A stretch of DNA of 64,000 bases. Origin: Vigna angularis (Eukaryota; Streptophyta; Magnoliopsida; Fabales; Fabaceae). The translations under genes were made by a program, and so were the position numbers. Of the stretch, positions 11,655 through 22,774 are shown piece by piece (the stretch's first letter is position 1; each line of letters opens with the position of its first letter). The DNA lies in contig NC_068975.1 in the NCBI RefSeq assembly GCF_016808095.1, positions 22,265,501 to 22,329,500 of the forward strand, written 5' to 3'. Below the pieces are notes generated by a model. It was given only the letters and a program-made list of their open reading frames with translations, did not search any database and had not been told where the DNA came from.

Positions 11655-14273
11655 TCAAGTTTGATTTTTGATGTTGGAATGCTTCTTCTTGTCATGACAC
11701 CAACATCCTCTCAGCAATTTCCTAGTCACCAACTTCACTCTTCTAGAATATGGAGCCTCTATCTCAAGCACTCCATTTATCTTTATGTTCTTGATGACCC
11801 ATAACCTATTCTTGAATCTCACTGGTTTGCCAGGTTTGGGCTCATCGCTTTCCATCACAGGGTTTTGGTGAGCTAGTTTCTCTTCCTTATCTTCTTCGTC
11901 TCCCTTCACTTTTGGAGAGAAGCAATTAAGGCTCCTCTTAACCAACTTGGCAGCTTGCTCTGTTAGACTAGTAACTAATAGAAGTTCATCTGTAGCTTTA
12001 AGACTAGTCTCTTTGTCTTGATTTTGCTGCCCAGCTTCAAAGACATTGAATGTTACCTCTCTATCTTGGTCCTTTAATTTCAATATTCCCTCTTCCATAT
12101 GAATGACAACCTTGGCTGTCTTCATGAAAGATCTTCCAAGGATGAGTGGTATCTCTGCATCTTCCTCCATGTCCATAACTACAAAGTCCACCGGAAATTG
12201 GAGCTCATCTATTTTGACTATCACATCTTCAACTACACCAAATGGACATTTGATAGATCTATCCGCCAATTGAAGCATCATTCTTGTTGGCTTGACTTCA
12301 AGACCATCAATATTTTTAAGCATGGATAGGGGCATCAAATTGATGCTAGCCCCTAAATCAATAAGAGTTTTCCCTATATCATAGTTTCCAATGGTGCATG
12401 GAATAGTGAAACTCCCCGGATCTTTAAATTTTGGAGGAAGAGTCTTCTGCATGATGGCACTGCAATTTCCTTGTACTTCAATTGTTTCCTCATATAAATA
12501 CTTCTTCTTGCTGAGGATTTGCTTCATGTACTTCGCATAAGCAGGAATTTGTTGCAGTGCTTCGGTCAAGGGCATGGTAACTTCAAGCTGATTGAAAATT
12601 TGCTTGAATCGAGCCAATTGTTTCTCCTTTTCTTTATTAGAGGGTATTTTAGGATAAGGAAGGTGTTTTGCTATCTCTTTCTCTTTTTGGTTTTTCTCTT
12701 TTTCACTTTTTTTATTTTCTTCTTCTCTTCCAACAATCTCTTCTTCTTCTTCTTCATTTTCTTTCTGATCTTCTTCTTCTGGCTTTTCTTCTTCTTCTTC
12801 TTTTCTTCCAACCTCTTTCCCACTTCTTGTGAATATTACATTACACTCCTCCTTCGGGTTGGCTTGAGTATTTGCAGTAAAATGTCCACCCTGTTGGTTT
12901 GCTAATTGCTTAGCCAATTGACCAACTTGCACTTCCAGGTTCTTTATGGATGCATCAGTGTTTTTCTGGTTTTGGATGGACTGCTGCATAAACATCTGCA
13001 ATGTGTCTTCTAGCTTTGAAGTCCGATCACTTTGAGGTGGATAATGTTGGGCAGGTTGATACAGATTTCTACTGCTAGAAGCTTCTTGAGCTTGTCTCCA
13101 CCCTTGATTTGAAGGATTGGGGAATTGATTGTTGAAGAAGTTTTGCCGTCCTTGATTTCCCATATAGTTGACTTCTTCATGTTGGGAACTACTAGGAGCT
13201 TGACAATGACCGTTGGGGTGGCTATCTCCACAGAAATCACATCTCATTACTTGATGATGTGGTTGAGGTTGAGCTTCCATTGCTTGCAACTGCTGAGGTA
13301 GTTTGGCCATATGTTGAGTTAGGAGTTCCATCTGTTGGGCCAGAATCTTATTTTGTGCAAGTAAAGCATCCTGGGCACTCAGTTCATACACTCCTCTCCT
13401 CTGTGCTGGATTTCTCCCATGTTGGCTCCGCATGTCAGTGGAAGCCATATTTTCAATCACCGCAATGGCTTCATCAGCAGTTTTAAATAGTACTGAACCA
13501 CCAAAAGATGCATCTAGTATCATCTTAGTATGAGGTTGCAAACCATTACAGAAAGTTTGCACTTGCATTTCTAGACTGAATCCATGGCTGGGACACTTTC
13601 TCAGTAAGGATTTAAATCTTTCCCAGGTTTCACAAAGTGGTTCATCTACACCTTGTACGAAGGTAGCAATGGCAGCCTTCACCTCTGTGCTCTTTGATGG
13701 TGGAAAGAAGCGTGCTAGAAATTTATATTCCACATCCTCCCAGCTTGTAAGACTTTGATTAGGCTGTGACTGGAGCCAAGCCTTTGCTTTTCCATTCAGC
13801 GAGAATGGGAAGAGTCTCATATACAATGCTTCTTCATCCTCCCCTTGTACACCCATAGTGCCACACAACTCATAAAAGGTGACCAAGTGCGCATGAGGGT
13901 CTTCATTGTCCAGGCCAGAGAATTGGTTTGAACTGATGAGCTGGAGTAGAGCAGGCTTCATTTCTGCCAGCTTGTCACTCATAGTGGGTCTCACAATGCT
14001 TGAGAAATTCCTCGGGCTTGTGTAGGTTATTGAGTCCCCTATGGTTCTCCTTGGAGGTGGTCCTGCGCCAGCCATCCCGTTCACAGAAGAAGAATCAAAC
14101 GATTCTATGACTTGATTGTTGAAAGGAAATGAAGATTGCGGGGCAGCTTGTTGACTTAGAGCTCGCTGTCTCCTTGTGTCACTATTGTTTCTACGAGCTG
14201 TTTTCTCGATCTCAGGATCCACAAGGAGTGGTTCAGATGACACAGTCCTCCTTGTACGGATGTTTCCCTGCAT
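11655..14273 (-). CDS. Gag-protease polyprotein of Athila-like element
   Basis: This 872-residue intact frame begins MQGNIRTRRTV. Residues about 95-260 form the retrotransposon Gag core (LFPFSLNGKAKAWL, WEDVEYKFLARFFP). A zinc knuckle CDFCGDSHPNGHC lies near residue 346. A Glu/Lys-rich linker follows at about 480-560. An aspartic protease core, TLIDLGASINLMPLSML, sits near 655; Leu replaces the more usual Ser/Thr after the catalytic Asp, as in many Athila proteins. The frame ends where pol would normally follow, and no reverse transcriptase is fused or downstream. An uninterrupted frame agrees with the near-identical LTRs. The 94-residue minus-strand frame at 10578-10862 lies downstream and has no domain I recognise. 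Confidence 0.9.
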   Translation of the reverse strand: MQGNIRTRRTVSSEPLLVDPEIEKTARRNNSDTRRQRALSQQAAPQSSFPFNNQVIESFDSSSVNGMAGAGPPPRRTIGDSITYTSPRNFSSIVRPTMSDKLAEMKPALLQLISSNQFSGLDNEDPHAHLVTFYELCGTMGVQGEDEEALYMRLFPFSLNGKAKAWLQSQPNQSLTSWEDVEYKFLARFFPPSKSTEVKAAIATFVQGVDEPLCETWERFKSLLRKCPSHGFSLEMQVQTFCNGLQPHTKMILDASFGGSVLFKTADEAIAVIENMASTDMRSQHGRNPAQRRGVYELSAQDALLAQNKILAQQMELLTQHMAKLPQQLQAMEAQPQPHHQVMRCDFCGDSHPNGHCQAPSSSQHEEVNYMGNQGRQNFFNNQFPNPSNQGWRQAQEASSSRNLYQPAQHYPPQSDRTSKLEDTLQMFMQQSIQNQKNTDASIKNLEVQVGQLAKQLANQQGGHFTANTQANPKEECNVIFTRSGKEVGRKEEEEEKPEEEDQKENEEEEEEIVGREEENKKSEKEKNQKEKEIAKHLPYPKIPSNKEKEKQLARFKQIFNQLEVTMPLTEALQQIPAYAKYMKQILSKKKYLYEETIEVQGNCSAIMQKTLPPKFKDPGSFTIPCTIGNYDIGKTLIDLGASINLMPLSMLKNIDGLEVKPTRMMLQLADRSIKCPFGVVEDVIVKIDELQFPVDFVVMDMEEDAEIPLILGRSFMKTAKVVIHMEEGILKLKDQDREVTFNVFEAGQQNQDKETSLKATDELLLVTSLTEQAAKLVKRSLNCFSPKVKGDEEDKEEKLAHQNPVMESDEPKPGKPVRFKNRLWVIKNIKINGVLEIEAPYSRRVKLVTRKLLRGCWCHDKKKHSNIKNQT

Positions 14274-14411
14274 ACACTAGAAAACAACCAAACTCGTGCC
14301 ACAAGTTAGCCCAAAAATAAAGATAATAATTACAACAAAATAGAAAATTATACATAAAAAGATAAAGCCTAAATCGGTTAAAAATCACACAAAAGTCTAG
14401 TTTAACACGGG

Positions 14412-14429
14412 TCCCCGGCAACGGCGCCA
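14412..14429 (-). promoter_or_regulatory. Primer binding site, tRNA-Asp
   Basis: The plus-strand sequence TCCCCGGCAACGGCGCCA equals the 3' end of plant tRNA-Asp(GTC) including CCA. The minus-strand RNA is therefore complementary to that tRNA. It lies six bases inside the 5' LTR. tRNA-Asp priming is common in the Athila group. Confidence 0.85.
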
Positions 14430-14435
14430 AAAACT

Positions 14436-15659
14436 TGTTGAGACTTTGGCAAGTGTACCAAATCGTTCAAGTAATAAAACCGGTAAGACCGGATATCGTT
14501 TCCTAAGAGACTCGTGTCCTAGACAATCGTATAATATCTAACTAATTTAGACTAAAGAATGATTCCATGTTTTTGGGCTTTTCATGCAATTAAAGTAAAG
14601 ATAAAAAGTAAATGGTAAAAGTGATCTTTGATAACGCAAACACTTAGAAATGGAAAGATTAGAAATGATATGGAATGATATTGTTGGGGGTTGATTTCAC
14701 CTACTTCACTCTTATGTATAGAAAATCACTTCCTCTTCAATAATTAGCCAATGTCAATCTTCTAATTTACTCAAACCCAATCCCTTGGTAGAGAGAGCCT
14801 AGACTTACTTCTTAAACTCCAATCCCTTGGAAAACCTAACAAGTTCATCCGCTTTAAGAATTGAGATTCAAGACAACCAAAGGTCCTAGTTCTATCCCTA
14901 GATACAATTTCCTTTAGGTGTTTAATCCAGTTCTAGATTCACCCAATATTTCCCAATATCAAGCAAACCCTAAAATCATGATATGGTTGAATTACTCATA
15001 CAAGCTTTAAGTAGAGGAATTAAACACTAACAATCAATGAAAGAGGCAAATAATCATTCAAAACAACTGTAATTACATAAAAGATCCGTGGTTACATCAA
15101 TCCCCAACAAGAATGAAACTAGCTCTCCATGAATGGAGAGCTTGAGCTTACAACAATGGTGGAAATGGAAGAAGGAGGAGGACCCAAGGATGAAGAAGGG
15201 TTGTTCCCACAGCTCCTAGCTCGCCTCTGGACGCTCCAATTGAGAGAATTTGTGTCTGGGATGCCAAAGATATCAAAGCCCTTCTAATTTGGGGTTAAAT
15301 AAACCCAATCTGCCAAATCAGCAGCAGGCGCGCTTGAGACCGCGCTCCAGCGCGCGAAAACAGGAAAAAGGGCGCTCCAGCTAACTTTTTTCCAGATTCT
15401 GGTTCTTCATATTTTTGCTGTTTTTGCTGTTTTCTTGTTTTCTCTGGTTCCAGCACTCTTCATTTGATGCAGAGACTTCTTCCAACTAATTAACTTGTAT
15501 AAATAAAGGGGTTAATGATCAATTTATCTAATTAAAGCTTAAGATGAAACCACTTCTTAAACTAAATGAAAACTAGGATTTACAAGGTAAAAAGGATGAG
15601 AAAGAGTTGATATTTTCTCTAATTTAATACTGAATTCATAGTAAAATATGCCACTATCA
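14436..15659 (-). repeat. 5' LTR (element sense) of the Athila-like element
   Basis: This is the direct copy of 8185-9408 at the upstream end for the minus-strand transcript. It includes the self-complementary GC-rich words around 15329-15380 (for example GCGCTCCAGCGC). It ends against the target repeat AGAGG. Confidence 0.9.
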
Positions 15660-15664
15660 AGAGG

Positions 15665-15872
15665 TGACACTGGAGAAAAGCTGATAAAGTCTGACAAAAA
15701 AAAATTGTGTCAGTCTCCCGTTAGCCACGTCAACACATTTTTAACGGTGTTAGTTTTCGAGGACTAAAACCAAAGTTTCGAAAAGAATGAGGATCAAATT
15801 GTACCTTACTTTGAAAGAGGGACGAAAACCAGAAACGGCCAATAGTTTAGGGACTAAAAACATATTTAACCC
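15665..15872 (-). repeat. Outer part of right Pack-MULE TIR
   Basis: This is the reverse complement of 5827-6034 with a few substitutions. It contains the element end and abuts the right copy of the 9-bp target repeat TTAAATTTT. Confidence 0.85.
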
Positions 15873-15881
15873 TTAAATTTT

Positions 15882-16524
15882 TAGAGTAAAAATAAACTAC
15901 CAATGCGAAAATGTAATGATAAAAATTACATTAAGATTATCAAATCAAACTCCAATTCTTTTTTATATTATTTCAATATATTTTTATGTTTGTAACTCTT
16001 TTAGAAAAATTATTTCGTTAAACTGTGGTTCTAATATTAGGATAATAGTTAATTTATGTATCATAATCTTGATTCAGAGTCGTTGAGTTAGTCATTGAAT
16101 AGATAAATTATTCAAACTAGTGTAAATTTTTTGTCACGAGGACTTGATTTATAAACTATATTACTTCTACAACTGTGTTGGCTAAGAAATAAACGAAATT
16201 CTTTCATCAAAGTTGAGGATTGCATTGCTTATTGTTATTATAAATATTTTTCTATATTTAGATAAGTTAAACTATAATACATTGTATTTATGAAAAGAAG
16301 AAAATATAATTTCTAAAAATAAAAAGGAACTGGTCCCAAACTTGAATTAAATTAAAATTAAAATGAAAATGTTACTTTTGGAATAAAAACAAATTCCATA
16401 ATTTGGAAAGGATTACAATGGACAAAACTGCATAACATTACAAACCAACAATCATTCTTCAAATACGAAAGTGGGGATAAGATGAGGTATGGGTTTAGGG
16501 TGGTTGTGATTTTCCTAGGATTTT
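15882..16524. other. AT-rich spacer, no gene seen
   Basis: AT-rich unique-looking sequence lies between the Pack-MULE and the Cassandra-like segment. Short open frames here have no domain. Confidence 0.5.
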
Positions 16525-16860
16525 TGTGACATCTGGCACTGACGAGGGCGGGGAGTGACGCCGGTGCAAGAGGCATGGTGCAGGGGGCACGGACAAGGAG
16601 CGGCTCCTGGCAGCTTCGGGTGGAAGGGGTACATGGACGAATCGAGCATACACCGGAATGAGAGGGATTTGGAGACTATATAGGTATGAGACTATACGGT
16701 TGAAGGATAGCTTAAAGAGATTGATTTGGCTACTCATATCACCAAAATGCATTTGTTTTTCGGTAGCCTAACTCATAAGAACTCCATGATTAAACGTGCT
16801 TAGCTTGGAGAAATTCTGGGATGGGTGACCTTCTGGGAAGTTTTCCCGGAAAGTTACAAT
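16525..16860 (+). mobile_element. Cassandra-like TRIM segment with 5S rRNA-like part
   Basis: The segment starts TGTGACATCTGGCACTGACG. The stretch at about 16772-16850 closely follows the second half of plant 5S rRNA: AAGAACTCC, then taaacgtgctta, then GGGATGGGTGACC and CTGGGAAG. Family knowledge: Cassandra elements are small non-coding LTR elements whose LTR contains a 5S RNA sequence with pol III control boxes. Only one LTR-like unit is present and no target repeat was found, so this may be a solo LTR or fragment. A 5S-derived SINE is the alternative. A related copy without the 5S part lies at 53492-53716. Confidence 0.6.
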
Positions 16861-17264
16861 TTTGATTAATTATATGCTTAAGTTTTGTTTTTTTTACCTT
16901 TATTAACTATATTTTATTCTTTAAAATATAAATTTAGTTTTTATAAATTTAAATTATTTTAGGAAAAACACATGATATGTAAATAAACATTCATGGTAAG
17001 CAAGTACTTTCAGTTTAAAAGTTTCATGTAAACACAATTTAAATGTACTTTTTTTTATTCTTCTAAAATGTTTTTTAAGAATATGAATTTAGAGTTTAAA
17101 ATAGATAATAATTTAAATATGATTATTAATTTTAATGATATTATTTCAACATACTTAAAATAAAAAACATTTAGCCTCAAAACAATGATAGTGATAAAAC
17201 TATTTATTTAAAAAAATTTGAATATTAAATTTAAAAAATCATTATCAACATTAGACAAAGTCCA

Positions 17265-17268
<4 letters not shown>

Positions 17269-17319
<51 letters not shown>
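17269..17319. repeat. (AT)n microsatellite
   Basis: An uninterrupted AT dinucleotide run of about 50 bases lies in AT-rich spacer. It is likely to vary in length between individuals. Confidence 0.95.
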
Positions 17320-17323
<4 letters not shown>

Positions 17324-17492
17324 TAAATTTACCTAAAAAACACATCTACATTAAATGTGTTACTTATATATTCATCTTCCATACTCTCTAGTTAGTTTAG
17401 AGATTCGTCACCCGATCCCTTCCATATTATCATAGGCTTTGCCACCTTGTTTTTAGAAGAAATACTAAAAAAGAATTTACACTAAAATATGG

Positions 17493-17493
<1 letters not shown>

Positions 17494-17533
<40 letters not shown>
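17494..17533. repeat. (AT)n microsatellite
   Basis: A second AT dinucleotide run of about 40 bases, 175 bp after the first. Confidence 0.95.
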
Positions 17534-17537
<4 letters not shown>

Positions 17538-20198
17538 GAAAGTTTTAAAAGAACTCGATTATACCAATACTTTTCCATTTGTTATTATTTTTATTATTAT
17601 ATCATTAAATTAAATTTGAAAACATATTACTTGTTTTTTCTTTTACAAAATATTGATATTTTTACAAAATGACTGGAATTAGATGGTAAAATTTCATGCT
17701 TTAATGGATTTCCTAAAAGCAAAAAGAAGCATAGAGTGGAAAGCAAAAAGAGTCCCAAGTCTTCCCGTAGTTTTATGTATTAATTAAATTTATTCAAACC
17801 TGATTTTATCACTATTTGAGTTAAAATCCAATAAGAGTTTAAAATGAATTAAGAGTTATTTCATGTTAACAAAGAATATTCAGAATCTTCTTTCTACAAG
17901 CATGGCCACAGCTTTCTTTGAAGTTTGAGTCTTGTACACATTGTTTTGCTGTTACGTATTGCCGTGTCGTTTTCAAAGTGACGTGTTATCTGTACTAGTT
18001 GAATTGAAAGTTGAAACTACCATCCATGTTCACATTAATACCAGTTATAGTTATATTAATAAGTATATAGTATATACAATATAAGTAAATAAATACAATT
18101 ATACATTTTATAATTATTTATTGATTTTTATATTAAAATAATATCTTCTAAAAAATATATTTTTTTATATTTGTATAAGAGAATTTCAATTTTACTGAAA
18201 CATTAATTTTTATAATATCTTTAACACGTAATAATAACACAATTCAAGTTTTGTTTATAAATATAGTAATATTCATATTTATTCTGTTTTAATTTTTAAC
18301 TTTTGTAATTATTATTTAAATTTAATTAATATGGTATTTTTATGTAAAACAAGGAAAAAGACATTACTCTATTAAAAATATAGACTTCATACCTTTTTTG
18401 GTCTTAGTATCTAAATAACTATTTAATATTTTTTTCTTAATACCAATCTAAAAAATCACATTGATTTATTTTAATAAATATTGATAGCATATTGAATAAA
18501 AAGAGTTAAAGGAAAATATCAAACAATTACTATAAATGCAAGAATCAAAAGAGATATTAAATTTACAAATATAAAAAAAATGAATATCTTTTATTAATAG
18601 CATAAATATGAAAATGTTTAATGAAAAAACTAGAAAATATGTGATTTAAAAAAAGAGGAAACATAAGTACTCGTGCAATTTCTCCTTTTTCAAATCATAC
18701 GAAAATCATATATGTTTATGTTTTACTTTTATATTTCTATTGACTCAGAACATTATTAGTTTCCATAATACATACTATTGTTTGTTAATGATGTATATGA
18801 GAATTTGAATCTTAATGATTTATATTTTAGAGTAATTATTGTGGGAACACTTATCTAAAAGAAGCTCCTTTGCTACACACTCCCATGAGTATTTTTCTTT
18901 TAAAAATGATAACTTTTTATAAACAGTAATGGGAATGCTTATCCAAAAGAAACTTTTTTTCTTTCTCAAATTGCTACCCATTTTTTCTTTTGAGAAGCAA
19001 AAATGTTGATAATAATAATATAAAGAATAATGGGAGTTTTGCTTTGGCTTCTAACACCGCAGCTATCTGTTCCCACGGAAACTCATCCACGTATTGCTTC
19101 GGTAGTCAAAATAGAAACCAATTTCCATTTTTTTTCTCAAACAAGCATTTTCATTTGCTTTCAGTTTTTCAAAACAGATTTAAGATATTATTAGCTGTAG
19201 AACAGTTATTTTTAACTGAGCAACCAAAAGTCAAGCTAGCAGAAATGGCGAATTTAAGGTCCTACTTTGCCTAATTTTTCTCTGCAGAGAGCTATGTACC
19301 TAGTAGCTGAAAGAGGGTAAATTCCAAAATCACATTTTTTTATTGCATCTTTCTTTAATCACATCACACGTCAGACAAGTCAACAGTCTCCAGCAGATTA
19401 CTCTGTGGCGTGTAACTGATGAGGAATAATAGCAACACTCTTAGAAACTAATTAACATATGTTAAATATTATGAATTGTTTAAATCTCATATTTTTTTAT
19501 TTATTTTTATATGATTTTTAATAAATTTAACTTACGGTAAAAGAAAAAGACGTGTAACAGGGTGTGTACCCTATCTTTGTTCTATACAACATTCGTGCCG
19601 GGCAGCTAGACCAAGAAGAAGGTGCCCTCTTTACTACTTGAAATGTGTCTATATATATAAACATTGTTATTCAGTATGGTTTGCCCAATGATGGATGATG
19701 TTTGATAAAGTTGTCAACTTTTAAGGTTGGAGATGCGCTTCTTTGATTCCGTGCTTTGCTTTTGAATTCTGATCTGGGGTTTATCATTGTGAGATTTTAT
19801 CAGCGGTTTGCAGTCAAATTTAAAGTCTTTTTTGTTTTCGTTGTTCTTTTCTTTTAACTTCTACTGATTTATGGATTCATGTAATTGGAATCTTGAAACT
19901 TTCTGTTATTCTTGAATAGAGTGCTCTATTTTTTAAGTGACTGAATATAACCAAACATTAGAATCAAAAGCTGGTTTCTGGAACTTTTTGTTCTTGAGGG
20001 AAAGACCAGCAATGTGTTGAGGCGCAGTTATAACTGAGAATTCTCAAAAAAGAGTGTCTTTTTGTTTAATTTGAGTTCAATTTTGGCCTTTGTTTGTAAT
20101 ATGTTATTCTCTGTTGTTGCTGTTTCAGTTTGTCAATTTCTGTGCTATTTGGTTGGTTGCAAGTGCAAGCGAATAGTGTGGACGAGTGTTGAACCACA
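17534..20198. other. Spacer, promoter and 5' leader of the transporter gene
   Basis: AT-rich spacer without recognisable coding sequence; the open frame at 18990-19274 has no domain. A TATA-like run 'ctatatatataaac' lies at about 19649-19662, some 540 bp upstream of the transporter ATG. The stretch 'gttgctgtttcag' near 20118-20130 could be a 3' splice site of a 5'-UTR intron. Neither is proven. Confidence 0.35.
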
Positions 20199-22774
20199 AT
20201 GGCAGAGGATGATATATACACCAAAGATGGAACAGTGGATTACCGTGGAAATCCAGCTAATAAAAAGGAAACTGGAACCTGGAGAGCCTGCCCCTTTATC
20301 TTAGGTATTTTTTGTGTTTGTTTAAGTCCTAGGTGGAATGACATGTGTATGAATTATGTTGTGTGTGAAATATTTATCGTTTTAAGCTTCTATTCACAGG
20401 AAATGAATGTTGTGAGAGATTGGCTTATTATGGGATGAGCACAAACTTGGTGCTTTATTTTAAGAATCGGCTAAATCAGCACAGTGCTACTGCTTCTAAG
20501 AATGTCTCTAATTGGAGTGGAACATGCTATATCACACCATTGATTGGAGCATTCTTGGCTGATTCCTACCTCGGAAGATATTGGACAATTGCAGTTTTCT
20601 CAATAATATATGCTATTGTGAGTGTGGTCACTTCAACCTGTCTTTACTGGGAAATTTTATTGCATGGTCCAGGACTATCTTGATCTAGACCAGTTTTCAT
20701 ATGATACATAATTTATATGATATATAATTAAGTTCTATTGATTGTATCTTGTAAAATGAACATTTTGTTTACGTATTTGGTAGAAATTGGTCGAAACAAT
20801 GATGGGTCTAAATCATGTAATAGTTTTTTCCAAACTTGACACTGCATAAAAACTTCAAATAATTTTTAAACTGATCTAAGATTTTTGAGAATGTGTGTTC
20901 TAGTCTGTGAAAGAACATCTAATAAAAGGTAATCTTGTTGATTTACAATAGGGAATGACACTCTTGACATTGTCTGCATCAGTTCCTGGCATGAAACCAA
21001 CATGTCATGGAGAGGAAAAGTGTCATGCTACTACTCTAGACAGTGCAATCTGCTTCCTAGCTCTTTACCTTATTGCTCTTGGCACTGGAGGGATTAAGCC
21101 TTGTGTCTCATCCTATGGAGCAGATCAGTTTGATGACACTGATTCGGTTGAGAAGGAACACAAGAGTTCTTTCTTCAATTGGTTCTATTTCTCAATCAAC
21201 ATCGGTGCTCTTATTGCTTCTTCTCTGTTAGTCTGGATACAAGACAATGTGGGGTGGGGATGGGGCTTTGGAATTCCTGCTGTAACCATGGCAATTGCTG
21301 TGGTGAGTTTCTTTTCAGGCACTAGATTGTACAGGAATCAGAAGCCTGGAGGCAGCGCCCTCACTAGAATCTGTCAGGTGGTAACAGCATCCATAAGAAA
21401 GTACCGTGTTGAAGTACCCTCTGACAAGTCTCTTCTATATGAGATTAATGAAGGTGAATCTGCTATAAAAGGAAGCCGAAAGCTTGATCACACAAATGAG
21501 TTAAGGTAAATTAAGCAATCACAGCAAATTTCTAGACGACCAAGTAATTCTTTTTTGCTTACTCAGAATCAGAAGCAATGTTGATGTCACACTTGCATTA
21601 TATGGTATACAAGGCAAAGCTTTAGTCCAAATTCATTGCATTTAACTTGAAATCATAATACAATATGACAATCTTATGATCAGCTAGTTTTGCAATTGTT
21701 CCCTAAGAAGTTGAAAACATTATCCTTGCAATATATATAAGGTTGTCACAAGTGTTTCCTTGAATCAATTAGACATTAGATAGAACCTAGACACTATATC
21801 TTGAGTGTTTCTGGTGTGGTTCTTTAATCAAAACTATGGTTTCACTTCAGTGATCTTTGTTGTTTTATAGATTAATTTTAAACTCTGATTGGAGAAAAAC
21901 GTAGATTTGATTTGATACACTTTTCTTATTGTGTAATAGGTGTTTGGACAAAGCAGCAGTGATAGGACAATCAGATAAAGTGGGAGCATCAGCAAACCCT
22001 TGGAGACTTTGCACTGTAACTCAAGTGGAAGAACTAAAATCCATTTTGAGATTACTTCCTGTATGGGCAACTGGCATCATATTTTCCACAGTGTATGGTC
22101 AGATGAGCACCTTATTTGTGTTGCAAGGGCAAACAATGAATACTCATGTTGGGAATTCCAGTTTCAAAATCCCTCCAGCTTCCCTTTCTATCTTTGACAC
22201 CCTCAGTGTCATATTTTGGGTTCCAGTGTATGACAAGATCATTGTGCCAGTTGCAAGAAAGTTCACTGGGCACAGAAATGGCCTAACTCAGCTCCAGAGA
22301 ATGGGAGTTGGGCTCTTCATATCCATATTTTCTATGGTAGCTGCAGCTATATTGGAGCTCATAAGGCTTAAAATGGTGAGAAGGCACAACTACTATCAAC
22401 TTGAAGAGATACCAATGACAATATTTTGGCAGGTTCCTCAATATTTTGTGATAGGTTGTGCAGAAGTGTTTTATTTCATTGGTCAGTTGGAGTTCTTCTA
22501 TGAGCAAGCCCCTGATGCCATGAGAAGTTTTTGTTCTGCTCTCTCACTCCTCACAGTGGCTTTTGGACAGTACTTGAGCTCTCTACTTGTGACAATTGTG
22601 ACAAAGATTAGTACTAAGAATGGAAGTCCAGGATGGATACCTGACAACCTAAATTTTGGTCACATAGATTATTTCTATTGGCTATTGGCACTGCTAAGTG
22701 TTCTCAACTTGATAGCATTCCTTATAGTCTCCATGTTTTATACTTACAAAAGACCAGTGGGAACTCTACGCTGA
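20199..22774 (+). CDS. NPF/PTR-family proton-coupled peptide or nitrate transporter (NPF8-like)
   Basis: Four coding exons, 20199-20304, 20400-20617, 20952-21505 and 21940-22774, join in frame (GT-AG at each intron) to a protein of 570 residues, the normal length for this family. The start [17 protein letters not shown] matches the N-terminus of plant PTR proteins. The ExxER proton-coupling motif appears as [11 protein letters not shown] at the exon 1/2 junction. [18 protein letters not shown] and [18 protein letters not shown] are the PTR2 signature regions, and [16 protein letters not shown] lies in the C-terminal half. About twelve membrane segments are expected, with a long cytosolic loop around residues 235-320. 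The wording is closest to subfamily 8 (di- and tripeptide carriers of plasma or vacuolar membrane), but the substrate cannot be set by sequence alone. No damage is seen. Confidence 0.92.

Larger units (their letters stand above)
8185..15659 (-). mobile_element. Young Athila-like LTR retrotransposon, gag-pro only
   Basis: Two direct 1,224-bp LTRs (8185-9408 and 14436-15659) start TGTTGAGAC and end CACTATCA. They are bounded by the 5-bp target repeat AGAGG (8180-8184 and 15660-15664). By eye they differ at one site (T near 9127 versus C near 15379), so the insertion is recent. The element reads on the minus strand: tRNA-Asp primer site, then a gag-protease frame, then about 2.2 kb without pol, then a polypurine tract. 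No reverse transcriptase, RNase H or integrase is present, so it must be mobilised in trans. The Gag and protease wording fits the Athila/Calypso group of Ty3/gypsy. It sits inside the right terminal repeat of the Pack-MULE. Confidence 0.9.
5827..15872. mobile_element. Pack-MULE carrying UGT fragment, split by an LTR element
   Basis: Both ends start with the same inverted sequence (gggttaaatatg..., ending ...catatttaaccc). The flanks carry a perfect 9-bp direct repeat TTAAATTTT at 5818-5826 and 15873-15881, which is the usual Mutator target duplication size. Terminal inverted repeats run for roughly 325 bp. Removing the 7,475-bp LTR retrotransposon at 8185-15659 and one copy of its target repeat leaves an element of about 2.57 kb. 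It encodes no transposase. Its cargo is a broken UDP-glycosyltransferase gene (6179-6778) and a second gene-like segment near the right end. This fits a non-autonomous Pack-MULE, a known class in legumes and grasses. Confidence 0.85.

Noticed and set aside
12519..12905. Plus-strand frame rich in Phe
   Set aside because: It is the shadow of the Glu/Lys-rich linker of the minus-strand gag-pro gene.
18990..19274. 94-codon plus-strand frame upstream of the transporter gene
   Set aside because: It has no recognisable domain, an Asn/Phe-rich composition, and lies in AT-rich spacer.
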